A stretch of 64,000 nt of DNA from Gammaproteobacteria bacterium. Its GTDB lineage: Bacteria > Pseudomonadota > Gammaproteobacteria > Pseudomonadales > Pseudohongiellaceae. The notes beneath the pieces were generated by a model. It ran no database searches, was not told the origin of the DNA, and worked only from the letters and a program-made list of their open reading frames with translations. The stretch lies in the NCBI GenBank assembly GCA_002706685.1, contig PALV01000022.1:62001-126000 (forward strand). Reading direction: 5' to 3'. Of this stretch, positions 7,800 to 16,125 are shown one piece after another; positions within the stretch are counted from its first letter, which is position 1; each line of letters begins with the position of its first letter. The position numbers and the translations under genes are program-made.

Positions 7800-9134
7800 T
7801 CAGCCGGCCTGCCAGTCCTGGTCGATTCTTATGAATTCCTGCCGTTTGCGCCCCTTGCCCCAGTCGATCTGTTGCTGGTCACGGATGTGCAGGGGAATGT
7901 CCGCCAGACCATTGCTGGCAAAAATCTGCTGCAGGCTCTGACGTTCTTCCTGCGTCAGCGCCCGGTCGGAGCTTACCAGTAATTCAAGGTCGAGCCCCTG
8001 GTATTGCCGGATCTGGAACTGGCGGACGGCCTCGATGCGTCCAATTTCATCGCCCAGAAACGGCATGGGTATGCGCTTGCCGGTACGCAGCTCTATCATG
8101 TGGCGTTCGCGCCCCCAAAGCTGGTCGATAACCGGCCATGCCAGCCCGCATCCGCAGGGCTCACCCCATTGCGCGAGATCCCCCAGATCATAGCGAATCA
8201 ACGGCATGACGGCATTTTGCAGTGAAGTGGCCAGTACGCGACCAGGCACCCCCGGCGGGCAGGCATTGAGCTCGTCGTCGACGATTTCCAGCAGCACAGT
8301 CGGGCTGACCGCATGCAGCTTGCCGTGTGTTGGACATTCCAGGGCCAGCCAGCCAAGCTCCTCGCAGGAATAGCGGTCGATTATCGGGGCGGCAAAGGCC
8401 TGCTGACAAAGCGCACGATCACGTGGGCTGATGCGCTCCCAGTGGGATAAAACCTGTTTAAGCGGGAGTGTGATGCCGCGTTGCAGCGCTCTGTCGGCAA
8501 GCTCTCCGGCCAGATTGGGGCTGCATTTCAGGTAGTCGGGCTGAAAAGACTGCAGCCAGTCCAGATGGCCGTCCAGGGAATCCTGCTCCGCGGCGCGTAC
8601 TTCGCTTTCCCCGTGATATCCCAGTGCTGCGTGCATATTGCCCCAGGACTTTTGTCTGGCCGGTTTCATGCCTGTGCCGAGAACTGCAAAACGACGATTC
8701 GGGTCGCGTTGATGCCACTGAGTCTCCAGCCAGGAGATGGCTGAGTAAAGTGGCTGATAACGGCTGATATCTTTTTCAACGCGCACCGGCGTTCCCGTTG
8801 AGCCGGAGCTTTGGGCTATTTTGATCTGCCGGGTCGGCATGTCTGGCCAGTGCGCGCGAAACTGCGCCGCGTCTACCTGCAGTTCATCCCGGCTTAGCGC
8901 GGGTAGCCGACTGAGGATATCCATCGCGTTTCCTGAGGGGCTGAATGCAGCCTGTTCCAGACGCTGGCGCCAGGCTGGCGAATAGCGATGCGCGTGCACT
9001 AATACGGCCATAAGCTGTTGCTGCTGGGCTGCACTGATTGCCGAGGTGCTGGCTGATTGCCAGTGTTGCAGTTGCTCAACCAGATTCAGGATCTGGGTAA
9101 CCGCGGGATGATAAAAGCGAATGGGCTGCAGCAT
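7800..9134 (-). CDS. PaaK/CapK-like adenylate-forming enzyme, substrate unknown
   Basis: A 444-residue protein of the phenylacetate-CoA ligase / coenzyme F390 synthetase-like branch of the ANL superfamily. Visible motifs are the phosphate loop AQSSGSTGTP (107-116), RYSCEELG (254-261), the adenylate motif RYDLGD (314-319) and a CGCG cluster soon after (327-330). A C-terminal GKGRKRQEF holds the likely lysine of the mobile lid. Family members activate aryl or other carboxylates, and many sit in polysaccharide or antibiotic clusters. It reads toward the Sel1 and pyp-pcl genes. It is not a tyrosine ammonia-lyase (no Ala-Ser-Gly MIO motif), so it does not supply the missing step of PYP chromophore synthesis. 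Its substrate cannot be assigned. Confidence 0.75.
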   Translation of the reverse strand: MLQPIRFYHPAVTQILNLVEQLQHWQSASTSAISAAQQQQLMAVLVHAHRYSPAWRQRLEQAAFSPSGNAMDILSRLPALSRDELQVDAAQFRAHWPDMPTRQIKIAQSSGSTGTPVRVEKDISRYQPLYSAISWLETQWHQRDPNRRFAVLGTGMKPARQKSWGNMHAALGYHGESEVRAAEQDSLDGHLDWLQSFQPDYLKCSPNLAGELADRALQRGITLPLKQVLSHWERISPRDRALCQQAFAAPIIDRYSCEELGWLALECPTHGKLHAVSPTVLLEIVDDELNACPPGVPGRVLATSLQNAVMPLIRYDLGDLAQWGEPCGCGLAWPVIDQLWGRERHMIELRTGKRIPMPFLGDEIGRIEAVRQFQIRQYQGLDLELLVSSDRALTQEERQSLQQIFASNGLADIPLHIRDQQQIDWGKGRKRQEFIRIDQDWQAG

Positions 9135-9174
9135 GACAGGTGATTAAATCATTCTCCCTGTAGCTGAAGAAATT

Positions 9175-9251
9175 TGGTCGGAGTGAGAGGATTTGAACCT
9201 CCGACCCCCGCCTCCCGAAGACGGTGCTCTACCAGGCTGAGCTACACTCCG
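9175..9251 (-). tRNA. tRNA-Pro (anticodon CGG)
   Basis: A 77-nt cloverleaf on the minus strand. The acceptor stem CGGAGTG pairs with CACTCCG, the discriminator is A, and CCA is encoded at 9175-9177. The anticodon stem CCGTC/GGCGG encloses loop TTCGGGA, giving anticodon CGG, which reads CCG. The T-arm contains GGTTCAAATCC. Confidence 0.95.
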
Positions 9252-9297
9252 ATGGGTCACGCAATCAGGTACAGGCTTTTGCACCTGACCGGGGCGC

Positions 9298-9328
9298 ATA
9301 ATATGTCAGAATCGTTGTCGTTTTCCAA
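9298..9328 (-). promoter_or_regulatory. Probable stringently controlled promoter of tRNA-Pro
   Basis: On the minus strand a -10 hexamer TATTAT (9298-9303) is followed directly by GCGCCCC, the GC-rich discriminator typical of stringently controlled tRNA and rRNA promoters. The best -35 candidate is TTGGAA (9323-9328), but its 19-base spacing is long. The expected start would leave a leader of about 40 nt before the tRNA. Confidence 0.5.
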
Positions 9329-9348
9329 GAGGGTTAATGGAAAATCCC

Positions 9349-9361
9349 GCCGTCTGACGGC
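9349..9361 (-). terminator. Small hairpin after the DoxX-family gene
   Basis: GCCGTCTGACGGC is a perfect 5-bp-arm hairpin 10 bases after the DoxX gene's stop codon. Read on the minus strand it is followed by GGGATTTTCC, a short T-run. It may be a weak terminator between that gene and tRNA-Pro. The stem is short. Confidence 0.3.
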
Positions 9362-9371
9362 TTGTTCCCGG

Positions 9372-9800
9372 TCAGCGGGCTGCCGATCTATTATCAATAC
9401 TGTAGGCGCCCGCACCGGCGTTGATAAGCACCAGCAGTCCGGCGGTTATGCCCATGTTTTTAAAAAAGTTCTGCGTTTCGTGACTGCGCTGCAGACCTTC
9501 TTCCATGGTCCAGAAATCATGCATGACCAGGCTGATGATCACCGTCATGCCGGCCAGCAGGAAGGCATAGAGTCTGACCTGGTAACCCACAAAGAAAGCA
9601 AGGGCGCCGCTGACCTGAATGATGCCCGACAGGATCAGGAAGAACGGTATAAACACCATGCCGTGAGAAGCCATGTACTCGACATGCATATCGTACTGGG
9701 TGAACTTCATCAGGCCAGGCAGCAGGAAATACACGCCCAGTATGATGCGCCCGGCTGGTGTAGCCAGCTTCTGAATGGTTTGTTGTGCGACATGCAGCAT
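9372..9800 (-). CDS. DoxX-family inner-membrane protein
   Basis: A 142-residue integral membrane protein with four predicted helices. It shows the DoxX-family layout: a first helix around GRIILGVYFLLPGLMKF, a second around IPFFLILSGIIQVSGALAFFVG, a third around LLAGMTVIISLVMHDFW, and a last one near the C-terminus. DoxX proteins are small quinone-linked or redox-associated membrane proteins; the exact reaction of this one cannot be told. The start MLHVAQQ is preceded by AGGAG seven bases upstream, so an earlier in-frame codon was rejected. It follows the glucosylglycerate operon after 79 bases on the same strand and may be transcribed with it or separately. Confidence 0.8.
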   Translation of the reverse strand: MLHVAQQTIQKLATPAGRIILGVYFLLPGLMKFTQYDMHVEYMASHGMVFIPFFLILSGIIQVSGALAFFVGYQVRLYAFLLAGMTVIISLVMHDFWTMEEGLQRSHETQNFFKNMGITAGLLVLINAGAGAYSIDNRSAAR

Positions 9801-9879
9801 GGGCTGGCTCCTGTGCTCAATTAATATTAAGCACATCATACGCGAATAAGCTGACGTCCGATCACCGAAATACACAATT

Positions 9880-11637
9880 CTATCGATTACTGAGCCAGAC
9901 GCTTTGATAGGGCGCCAGAGTAAGCTGCGACTGATTGAGGGTGATGGGTGTATCGCTGATCAGATCCCGCCAGTCATCGGTGTCAATCAGGTTAATGTCT
10001 GACAAAGAAATGGTCTGCTCAGTGTCTGACACATTGTTGAGTGCAAAAATACTCTGCTCGCGCTGCAGGCTTTGACGCCAGAACGCAAACACCGCATCAC
10101 CCAGGTGCAGCGTGAACTGTGTGGCGTTCGGGTGGAAAGCCGGCTGTTGCTGGCGGATCTGTAACAGGTGTTTGAGCTGCTGGAGCACCTGGCTATGGTG
10201 GCTGTCCGGGTCGGCAAGGGCCGTATTCAGGGCATGCTGGGGCCAGCGGCGGCGATTGATATGGCGGTTGTGCTGTGTTCTCGCCACCCGCTCCAGATCA
10301 TTGCCACTGCCTATCAGACTGTGAAAGTACAGGGCAGGAATACCTTCCAGAGCCAGCAGAATGGCATGTGCACAGACAAATCGCTGCAGGTGCCATTGAT
10401 CGGGCCCCAGGTGACTGTTCGCAATGGTAAAGGAGAGAGCATCCCACAGGCTGACATTCAGTTCATAGGGGCGGCGCGTCAGACTGGACGTGGCACGCCA
10501 GGACACCAGTCCGCCAGCTCTCTCGGTGGCTGTAATAAGATCGTGTATTTCCTCATCACTCAGCAGGCCTTCTGCCGGACGCAACCCGATACCGTCATGC
10601 GAGGCAATGAAGTTAAAGTAAAAGGTTCCCATCTGTGCTGGCGGCATGCTCATCAGCCAGTTTTTAAGGTGGCGGCAGTTGCCGTTCAGCAAGGTGAACA
10701 GCAGCAGGGGTGGCAGGGAAAAATTGTAAATGCTGTGCGCTTCGTTGGCATTGCCGAAGTAGCTCAGATTCTCCCGTTTTGGAATATTGGTTTCGGTAAT
10801 GATGATGGCGTCGGGGTTGGCGTTTTCGATAAGCGCACGTAGCAGGCGGACAATCTCATGTGTCTGTTCCAGGTTCAGACAGACGGTGCCAATTTCCTTC
10901 CAGATAAATGCAACGGCATCTAGCCTGAAAACACTGACCTTGTGATCCAGATACAGTCGAACAATGCGGACAAACTCCACAAGGACTTTAAGGTTGCTGA
11001 AATCAAAGTCGACCTGGTCATGACCGAAGGTGCACCAGACATGTTTGAGACCGTCAGCTGTTTCGGTCGGACGTAACAGGTCGCTGGTGCGCGGGCGAAT
11101 GACCTCGCTCAGATCCAGATCCGGGCTGGCGCAGAAAAAGTAGTCCACACCGGGATCAGTGCCAGCAATAAAATTCCTGAACCAGGGGTGTTCGGAAGAA
11201 CAATGATTGATGACCAGGTCGGCCATCAATCGGAAATGTGCAGCGATATCTTCTATGTCCTGCCAGGAGCCAACTGCAGTATCTACCTCTGTGTATTCCT
11301 TGACGGCGAATCCGTCATCGGAGCTCCATGGAAAAAACGGCAGAATGTGTACGCCGGTAATCGCTCCGCGCAGGTGCGTATCCAGGAAGCTGCGCAGTGC
11401 CTGCAATGGCGTATGGGGTGCCGGCGTATCCGCGTCGGGCAGCACATTGTCGGCGTAACAGATCAAATACGAGTCACGCTCGCTCCAGTGACCTGGTCGT
11501 CGCGCAGACTGGCTGGCCTCGGGTGGCAGCCGCATCTCTTCCAGCAGCTGGCGTGCCAAAGTCTCGATCGCCGCTGGCGGCAGTTCGGCGTAAATATGCG
11601 TCAGGTGATTGACGACACGCTGAAACAGATCTGTCAT
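9880..11637 (-). CDS. GH13_18 phosphorylase, probably glucosylglycerate phosphorylase
   Basis: A 585-residue glycoside hydrolase family 13 protein of the sucrose phosphorylase subfamily. The catalytic residues are visible: nucleophile Asp240 in FRLDAVAF, acid/base Glu282 in IITETN, and the transition-state Asp348 in ASHDGIG. The family uses phosphate to split a glucoside, giving glucose 1-phosphate. Sucrose, glucosylglycerol and glucosylglycerate (E. coli YcjM type) are known substrates. Here the start codon overlaps the stop of a glucosyl-3-phosphoglycerate synthase gene (ATGA), and a glycerate kinase heads the operon, so glucosylglycerate is the most likely substrate. The products, glucose 1-phosphate and D-glycerate, can both be reused by the pathway. 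Sucrose phosphorylase activity cannot be excluded from sequence alone. Confidence 0.82.
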   Translation of the reverse strand: MTDLFQRVVNHLTHIYAELPPAAIETLARQLLEEMRLPPEASQSARRPGHWSERDSYLICYADNVLPDADTPAPHTPLQALRSFLDTHLRGAITGVHILPFFPWSSDDGFAVKEYTEVDTAVGSWQDIEDIAAHFRLMADLVINHCSSEHPWFRNFIAGTDPGVDYFFCASPDLDLSEVIRPRTSDLLRPTETADGLKHVWCTFGHDQVDFDFSNLKVLVEFVRIVRLYLDHKVSVFRLDAVAFIWKEIGTVCLNLEQTHEIVRLLRALIENANPDAIIITETNIPKRENLSYFGNANEAHSIYNFSLPPLLLFTLLNGNCRHLKNWLMSMPPAQMGTFYFNFIASHDGIGLRPAEGLLSDEEIHDLITATERAGGLVSWRATSSLTRRPYELNVSLWDALSFTIANSHLGPDQWHLQRFVCAHAILLALEGIPALYFHSLIGSGNDLERVARTQHNRHINRRRWPQHALNTALADPDSHHSQVLQQLKHLLQIRQQQPAFHPNATQFTLHLGDAVFAFWRQSLQREQSIFALNNVSDTEQTISLSDINLIDTDDWRDLISDTPITLNQSQLTLAPYQSVWLSNR

Positions 11638-12860
11638 TTATTGAGGAACTCCTCTGTATCTGCATCCACTGCTGCCCGGATCTGTTCAAGGATGTCGGGA
11701 ACGGCGCTGCATACCCGATTCCAGCTGGGGATGAAGGGGGTCTCCATGGGGTTGTCGAGAAAGTAGTCACCAGCCTGTTTGATATTCTGGGCAAACAGTT
11801 CCACTGCCTGTTCCTCCTTGTGAATGTCGAGTGTCAGACCGTTGATCAGGGCGTCGTTGCGGTAGGTCTCAACAAAATCCAGTGCGATGCGGAAGTAGGT
11901 TGCCTTCAGAGTGCGAAAGGTCTCGCTGGACAGCACCACACCATTGGTCGCCAGTTTTCTGAAGATCGCTTTGGCAATATCAACAGACATTTTTGACAGA
12001 CCCGCGGCCGCATTATCGGCGGACAGATCCTGGTGTTTGTGATCGTAGATGTCGGCAATATCGACCTGGCAAATGCGATTGGTCGAATAGTTGCGATACA
12101 TCTCGGACAGTATGCCGATCTCCAGTCCCCAGTCGCTGGGGATGCGCAGGTCATGCACCACATCCGTCCGAAATGAGAACTCACCCGCGAGTGGGTAGCG
12201 GAAGCTGTCGAGGTAGTCCAGATAGTCCAGGGAGCCAAATACCTTTTTTAGGGCGCGCAGCAGTGGGGTCACCATCAGGCGGCATACCCGGCCGTTGATT
12301 TTGCCGTCGGCAACACGGGCATAGTAGCCTTTGCAGAACTGATAATTGAATCCCGGATTGGCAACCGGATAAATCAGTCGGGCGAGTAATTCTCTGGAGT
12401 AGGTCAGGATGTCACAGTCATGCAGGGCGATGGCCTGGCTCTTGCGTGACGCCAGTGTGTAACCCAGGCAGTACCAGACATTGCGGCCTTTGCCCGCTTC
12501 TGTTGGCGCCAGGCCCATCTCCTGCAAACGCGCATCAATGGCGCGCAGCCTTGGGCCGTCATTCCAGAGTATGCGGTGATGCTGGGGCAGTCGGCCAAAA
12601 AACTCACCGGCATGCAGATACTGCTCTTTGTTGGCGCGGTCGAGGCCTATCACAATCTGGCTGAGGTAAGGCACTTTCTGCAGCTCGTCGATGATATTGG
12701 GCAGTGCTGGTCCCTCCAGTTCGGAGAACAGCGATGGCAGAATCAGCGTCATCGGACGCATTTTTGAAAATACCTGCAGCTCGTATTCCAGCTCTGGCAA
12801 CGGCCGGCGACTGAGATTGTGGAGCGTGGTCACAACGCCGTTTTGATGAAAATCTCCCAT
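11634..12860 (-). CDS. gpgS: Glucosyl-3-phosphoglycerate synthase (GT81)
   Basis: A 408-residue glycosyltransferase of the GpgS type, which transfers glucose from an NDP-glucose to 3-phosphoglycerate to give glucosyl-3-phosphoglycerate. The GT-A metal motif is DCD at 148-150 in ALHDCDIL. An early LPSLFSELEGPALPNI segment and a late DIYDHKHQDLS segment fit the family. It lies 10 bases after the phosphatase gene and overlaps the phosphorylase gene by four bases. The product is the direct substrate of the neighbouring HAD phosphatase, giving the compatible solute glucosylglycerate. Length and motif order are normal for bacterial GpgS. Mannosyl-3-phosphoglycerate synthase is the nearest alternative, but the GpgS pattern fits better. 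Confidence 0.9.
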   Translation of the reverse strand: MGDFHQNGVVTTLHNLSRRPLPELEYELQVFSKMRPMTLILPSLFSELEGPALPNIIDELQKVPYLSQIVIGLDRANKEQYLHAGEFFGRLPQHHRILWNDGPRLRAIDARLQEMGLAPTEAGKGRNVWYCLGYTLASRKSQAIALHDCDILTYSRELLARLIYPVANPGFNYQFCKGYYARVADGKINGRVCRLMVTPLLRALKKVFGSLDYLDYLDSFRYPLAGEFSFRTDVVHDLRIPSDWGLEIGILSEMYRNYSTNRICQVDIADIYDHKHQDLSADNAAAGLSKMSVDIAKAIFRKLATNGVVLSSETFRTLKATYFRIALDFVETYRNDALINGLTLDIHKEEQAVELFAQNIKQAGDYFLDNPMETPFIPSWNRVCSAVPDILEQIRAAVDADTEEFLNK

Positions 12861-12870
12861 GCTTTTATCC

Positions 12871-13740
12871 TCACTGTTTGTTACCTGGCTGAATCAGTTC
12901 GCTGATGCACTCCGCCCATCCGGCGGGTCCGGTCGACTGACTGATGCGTAAGTTTTTGATGTTGTTATGAGTTGGCAGTGCGTGTGCTGGAGAGCGAATC
13001 AGCACGGGGTGATCGGCGGCCTGCAGCATGGCCAGATCATTGCCGCTATCGCCCAGCGCCACGGTTTCGAATGGCTTCTGGTAGATATCCCGGTAGCAGG
13101 CCGAAAGCGCCTGCAGTGCGCGCCCCTTGTCGCTGGGTCCCAGCACATGGATAAAGCGTCCGCCCTGAAGCAGCGTCAGGCCCAGCGCGGCTACCTGCTT
13201 TTTGAACCCGGCAAGTGCCGGCTCACTGTCGCGCCAGATTAGCGGTTCGCTGTAGCGTCTTTGCTGTGCCTTTCGCGCCTGCTCTTTATTCAGTCCGGTC
13301 AGCTCGCAGACGGTGTCCACATCCGTCATGCTCAGTACCAGAAAGTCGAATGAGGATTGCAGCGGCATCAGTTGTTCATGGATCGAGGCCAGCTCGGCGC
13401 CCAACACACAAACAGACAGTGGCTGGTCGTCGTCCATCGCTTCAATGCTTTGCCAGGTGGCGGAGCCCATTACCGGTCTGGCCAGTTCCGCAAAGGCCTG
13501 GTCAGGGAAGCAGATGGCGGAGCCGTTCTCGACAATGAAGGGGCAGTTCACATTCAGCTCGCTGGCCAGTGACTGGCACTCTTCGATGGTTTTGCTGGTG
13601 TTGAAAATCACCGGAATCTTTTGCGCCTGCAGCTCAGCCAGCGTGCCAAGCGCGGCGTCCGCACTATAGCTGTAATGGTCGATCAGTGTGCCATCCAGGT
13701 CGGTGAATATCAGTAGCCCGGGGCGCAGTTCAGTGTTCAC
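12871..13740 (-). CDS. gpgP: HAD phosphatase, glucosyl-/mannosyl-3-phosphoglycerate phosphatase type
   Basis: A 289-residue Cof-like HAD phosphatase of the mannosyl-3-phosphoglycerate phosphatase group. Motif I is FTDLDGTL with the nucleophile Asp14, a motif II threonine lies in NTSKT, and motif IV is ALGDSGNDLAML. It should remove phosphate from glucosyl-3-phosphoglycerate to release glucosylglycerate. The GTG start was chosen because it puts motif I at the usual distance from the N-terminus; it overlaps the end of the glycerate kinase gene by 11 bases. An ATG 51 bases upstream would add 17 residues unlike the family. The next gene, gpgS, follows after 10 bases. The substrate is inferred from context. 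Confidence 0.85.
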   Translation of the reverse strand: MNTELRPGLLIFTDLDGTLIDHYSYSADAALGTLAELQAQKIPVIFNTSKTIEECQSLASELNVNCPFIVENGSAICFPDQAFAELARPVMGSATWQSIEAMDDDQPLSVCVLGAELASIHEQLMPLQSSFDFLVLSMTDVDTVCELTGLNKEQARKAQQRRYSEPLIWRDSEPALAGFKKQVAALGLTLLQGGRFIHVLGPSDKGRALQALSACYRDIYQKPFETVALGDSGNDLAMLQAADHPVLIRSPAHALPTHNNIKNLRISQSTGPAGWAECISELIQPGNKQ

Positions 13741-14671
13741 GATACAACCCCGCTGTGATGCGATGATTGGTGTCCAGAGTAAACACAACATCCGCTTTTG
13801 AAGGTAATGTAGACAGCGAGTGAGCCGTCAGGCGCTGATAGTGCGCGATAAAGCGGCTGATCTGTTCGGCGTTCATCAGTCGCAGCTTCGGCGCCTCGAT
13901 TGTCGATGTTGAATCAGTCAGGCGTCTGGCCAGCTGTTGTTCCTGATGCAGGCGCCAGGCAAACACACAGTCGAAATCAGGGGCTTTCACCATCACCAGC
14001 ATGTCGAGCTGCCGAAACAGGGTCTGGTAGTCAGCTGCCAGTGCCGTATTGACGTAATGGCGCCACAGGCCGCCCGGGTCCTCTGTGGACTCCAGTGTAT
14101 TGACCGGTTCGGCAAGCTGCTCATCTGACTGCGGGCCCAGGCCAATGCACCAGCCCTCAAAGAGCACCACGGCGACTGGTTCTGTCAGGCGCTGCCAGTT
14201 CTCAGCAGCCACCACGTCGTCGACTGCTTTATCGAATGCCGGCAACTGGACAGGCTGCCCGTGCTTGAGTCGGGTAATAGTATCCATTGCGAGCTGTGTG
14301 TCATGAGTGCCGGGGACGCCCCGTGTTACCAGCAGGGGATGTGCAGACATGGCCAGGTCCTGCCGTGCGCGTCGTGACAGATAGAAATCATCCAGCGACA
14401 GTGCAGCAGTGGGTAAGCCATGACATTGTTCCAGTAGCATTTTTAGTGTCCGTGCCAGCGTGGTCTTACCTGTGCCTTGTGCACCATTTATGCCAATGCA
14501 GACTGGAGTTGCTGTTTTATGGTGCAGATTGGCGATGTGCTGAGCCAGCGGTACGAACCACCTCACGGCATCCTGGAGCCAGGTGTCGGGAAGATTTTCC
14601 TCAATCATTATCAGCGTCAGCAGATCTTCGACCGATTGCTGGCGGCTGGTCTTTTCCGGTTCTGTGGCCAT
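13730..14671 (-). CDS. D-glycerate 3-kinase (GLYK-type P-loop kinase)
   Basis: A 313-residue P-loop kinase of the phosphoribulokinase/uridine kinase fold, matching plant-type D-glycerate 3-kinases and their bacterial relatives. Walker A is GAQGTGKT (63-70). The segment LSLDDFYLSRRARQDLA and the later LFEGWCIGLGP are characteristic of the family. It makes 3-phosphoglycerate from D-glycerate and ATP. In this operon that gives the acceptor for GpgS and also recycles the glycerate released by the phosphorylase. It is the first gene of the cluster, with 308 bases of non-coding DNA upstream, and its end overlaps the phosphatase start. Confidence 0.85.
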   Translation of the reverse strand: MATEPEKTSRQQSVEDLLTLIMIEENLPDTWLQDAVRWFVPLAQHIANLHHKTATPVCIGINGAQGTGKTTLARTLKMLLEQCHGLPTAALSLDDFYLSRRARQDLAMSAHPLLVTRGVPGTHDTQLAMDTITRLKHGQPVQLPAFDKAVDDVVAAENWQRLTEPVAVVLFEGWCIGLGPQSDEQLAEPVNTLESTEDPGGLWRHYVNTALAADYQTLFRQLDMLVMVKAPDFDCVFAWRLHQEQQLARRLTDSTSTIEAPKLRLMNAEQISRFIAHYQRLTAHSLSTLPSKADVVFTLDTNHRITAGLYREH

Positions 14672-14715
14672 GATTGTCTCCCTGACGCCCTTGCGTGGAT
14701 CGCCTGAAGGTGGGT

Positions 14716-14732
14716 TGCACCATATTGGTGCG
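14716..14732. promoter_or_regulatory. NtrC-like palindrome upstream of the glucosylglycerate operon
   Basis: TGCACCATATTGGTGCG matches the NtrC consensus TGCACC-N5-GGTGCA at 11 of 12 defined positions. It lies in the 14672-14979 non-coding stretch, 44 bases upstream of the glycerate kinase start. No convincing sigma-54 promoter (GG-N10-GC) was seen between it and the gene, and the distance is short for a classical enhancer. It may act differently or be coincidental. Apart from this palindrome the 308-base region shows an AT-rich segment next to the dnaT-like gene and nothing else recognisable. Confidence 0.35.
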
Positions 14733-14979
14733 CCAAATCAGGTGCCTTCCTGTGATGCGCTGCGAGCCGCCCCCGCTGCTGGCAGGCCCAGTTTACGATG
14801 CGGTGCAATGAAGCCGTCAGCTTTATGTCTTAGCCAGCCAGCGCTGTGTTAAGCTTGCCGTTCTCTCAGGCGGTCAGCCTGCCGGTCTGCTATTCATGTC
14901 CCGGGGGTTGATAAAAACGTCACGTGTTCATTTACGCATTCAATAACATTAAATAGATAAAGCAAACTCCGGTCCAGTT

Positions 14980-16125
14980 ATGCAGTCTTCGCTGATTCCC
15001 GAACGTCCACTGATCGTGTCACCGACACTGGCCGCCACCATTGGTCTGGAAGAGGCCGTGCTGCTCCACGTGCTGAGCGAACAGCTGAGTTTTCGTGGTG
15101 CGCAGCGGCGCGATGGCTTGAGCTGGGTGGAGCTTGGGCAACAGGACCTGCTCGACCTTATGCCGTTCTGGGCCTGGATCGATATCAAGCGTATACAGCA
15201 AAGCCTGCAGGAACTGGGCCTGCTGTTGATAGATGCCGGCACGTCGCGCGGGGACAGCTGGTTTTTCGCGATCAACCAGAAAGAGTCTGTCGGCCAGACT
15301 GCGCAAGCCAGTTCAGCGCCTGCACCCGTGACTGCTCCGGTGTCCCGGTCGACGCCTGATCAGCCCGGCAGGGCCAGCTATATTGCTGCAGACTGGCAGC
15401 CGGATCACGAATGGCTGGTGCTGTGTGGTCAACATGGCGTACCTGAAGATTTCGCTCGATCGCTGGTGCCCGGGTTTGTGATGTACTGGCGAGACCGGGG
15501 TCAATCGCGCTTTTCCTGGGGTAATGTGTTCTACAAGCATGTGCTGCAAAAGTGGCGCGAAGATCAGAGTCGACGCAGCGCGGGTTCTCTGGAAACACCG
15601 ATGTCCTCTCGCTGGCGCCCGGGTGAAGAAGCAATAGCCATACTGGTCAATGCCGGCATCAGTGAGGCCTTCATTGAGGACGCCATTCCCGAATTTGTTC
15701 TATACTGGCGTGAACGCGGCGAGCAGGACGGTGCCTGGAATACGCGCTTTGTTGGCCATATCCGCAGGCAATGGGCGCGTTATCAGGCCTCGGTGGAGCA
15801 CGATGGTGTGCCGCGACCGATTCCGGAAGGCTGGCAGCCCAGCGAAGAAGTGTTTGATGTGCTGCGCCTGGCCGAGATTGATGAGCAGTTTGCTCGCGAG
15901 AAAATACCCGAGTTTGTTCTCTATTGGCGTGATGCAGGCCAGGTGCAGGCTTCCTGGAATACCAAATTCCTGCAATTCATCAAATTCGCCTGGGCGCGGC
16001 GACCTGAAGCGATCGGGACAGGAGTGATTCAATCCCATGCAAGAGATCAACAAACTGTTGAGCGAGATCGACACGGACTCGAAGCCGCATTCCGGCGCTT
16101 CACAGACCGAAGCTGGGCAGAATGA
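14980..16125 (+). CDS. DnaT-like primosomal protein with three DnaT C-terminal domains
   Basis: A 381-residue protein. Residues 1-100 form a helical N-terminal domain, with a linker rich in Ala, Ser and Pro to about 135. Three copies of a DnaT-type ssDNA-binding domain follow at about 138-193, 211-266 and 284-339. Each copy reads W-P, an acidic helix, a G/E-I segment, F-A, IPEFVLYWRDRG and then a WNTKF-like end. E. coli DnaT has one such domain and works in PriA-dependent replication restart, helping load DnaB. Three in one chain may lengthen the ssDNA-binding surface or replace oligomer contacts. The last part of the gene overlaps a lambda-P-like gene by 89 bases, which supports a replication role. 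Confidence 0.75.
   Translation: MQSSLIPERPLIVSPTLAATIGLEEAVLLHVLSEQLSFRGAQRRDGLSWVELGQQDLLDLMPFWAWIDIKRIQQSLQELGLLLIDAGTSRGDSWFFAINQKESVGQTAQASSAPAPVTAPVSRSTPDQPGRASYIAADWQPDHEWLVLCGQHGVPEDFARSLVPGFVMYWRDRGQSRFSWGNVFYKHVLQKWREDQSRRSAGSLETPMSSRWRPGEEAIAILVNAGISEAFIEDAIPEFVLYWRERGEQDGAWNTRFVGHIRRQWARYQASVEHDGVPRPIPEGWQPSEEVFDVLRLAEIDEQFAREKIPEFVLYWRDAGQVQASWNTKFLQFIKFAWARRPEAIGTGVIQSHARDQQTVERDRHGLEAAFRRFTDRSWAE

Noticed and set aside
7800..9134. Tyrosine ammonia-lyase completing the PYP chromophore pathway
   Set aside because: The gene has adenylate-forming motifs and lacks the Ala-Ser-Gly MIO motif.
9880..11637. Sucrose phosphorylase as first choice for the GH13_18 gene
   Set aside because: No sucrose transporter or other sucrose gene is near, while GpgS, its phosphatase and glycerate kinase are in the same operon.
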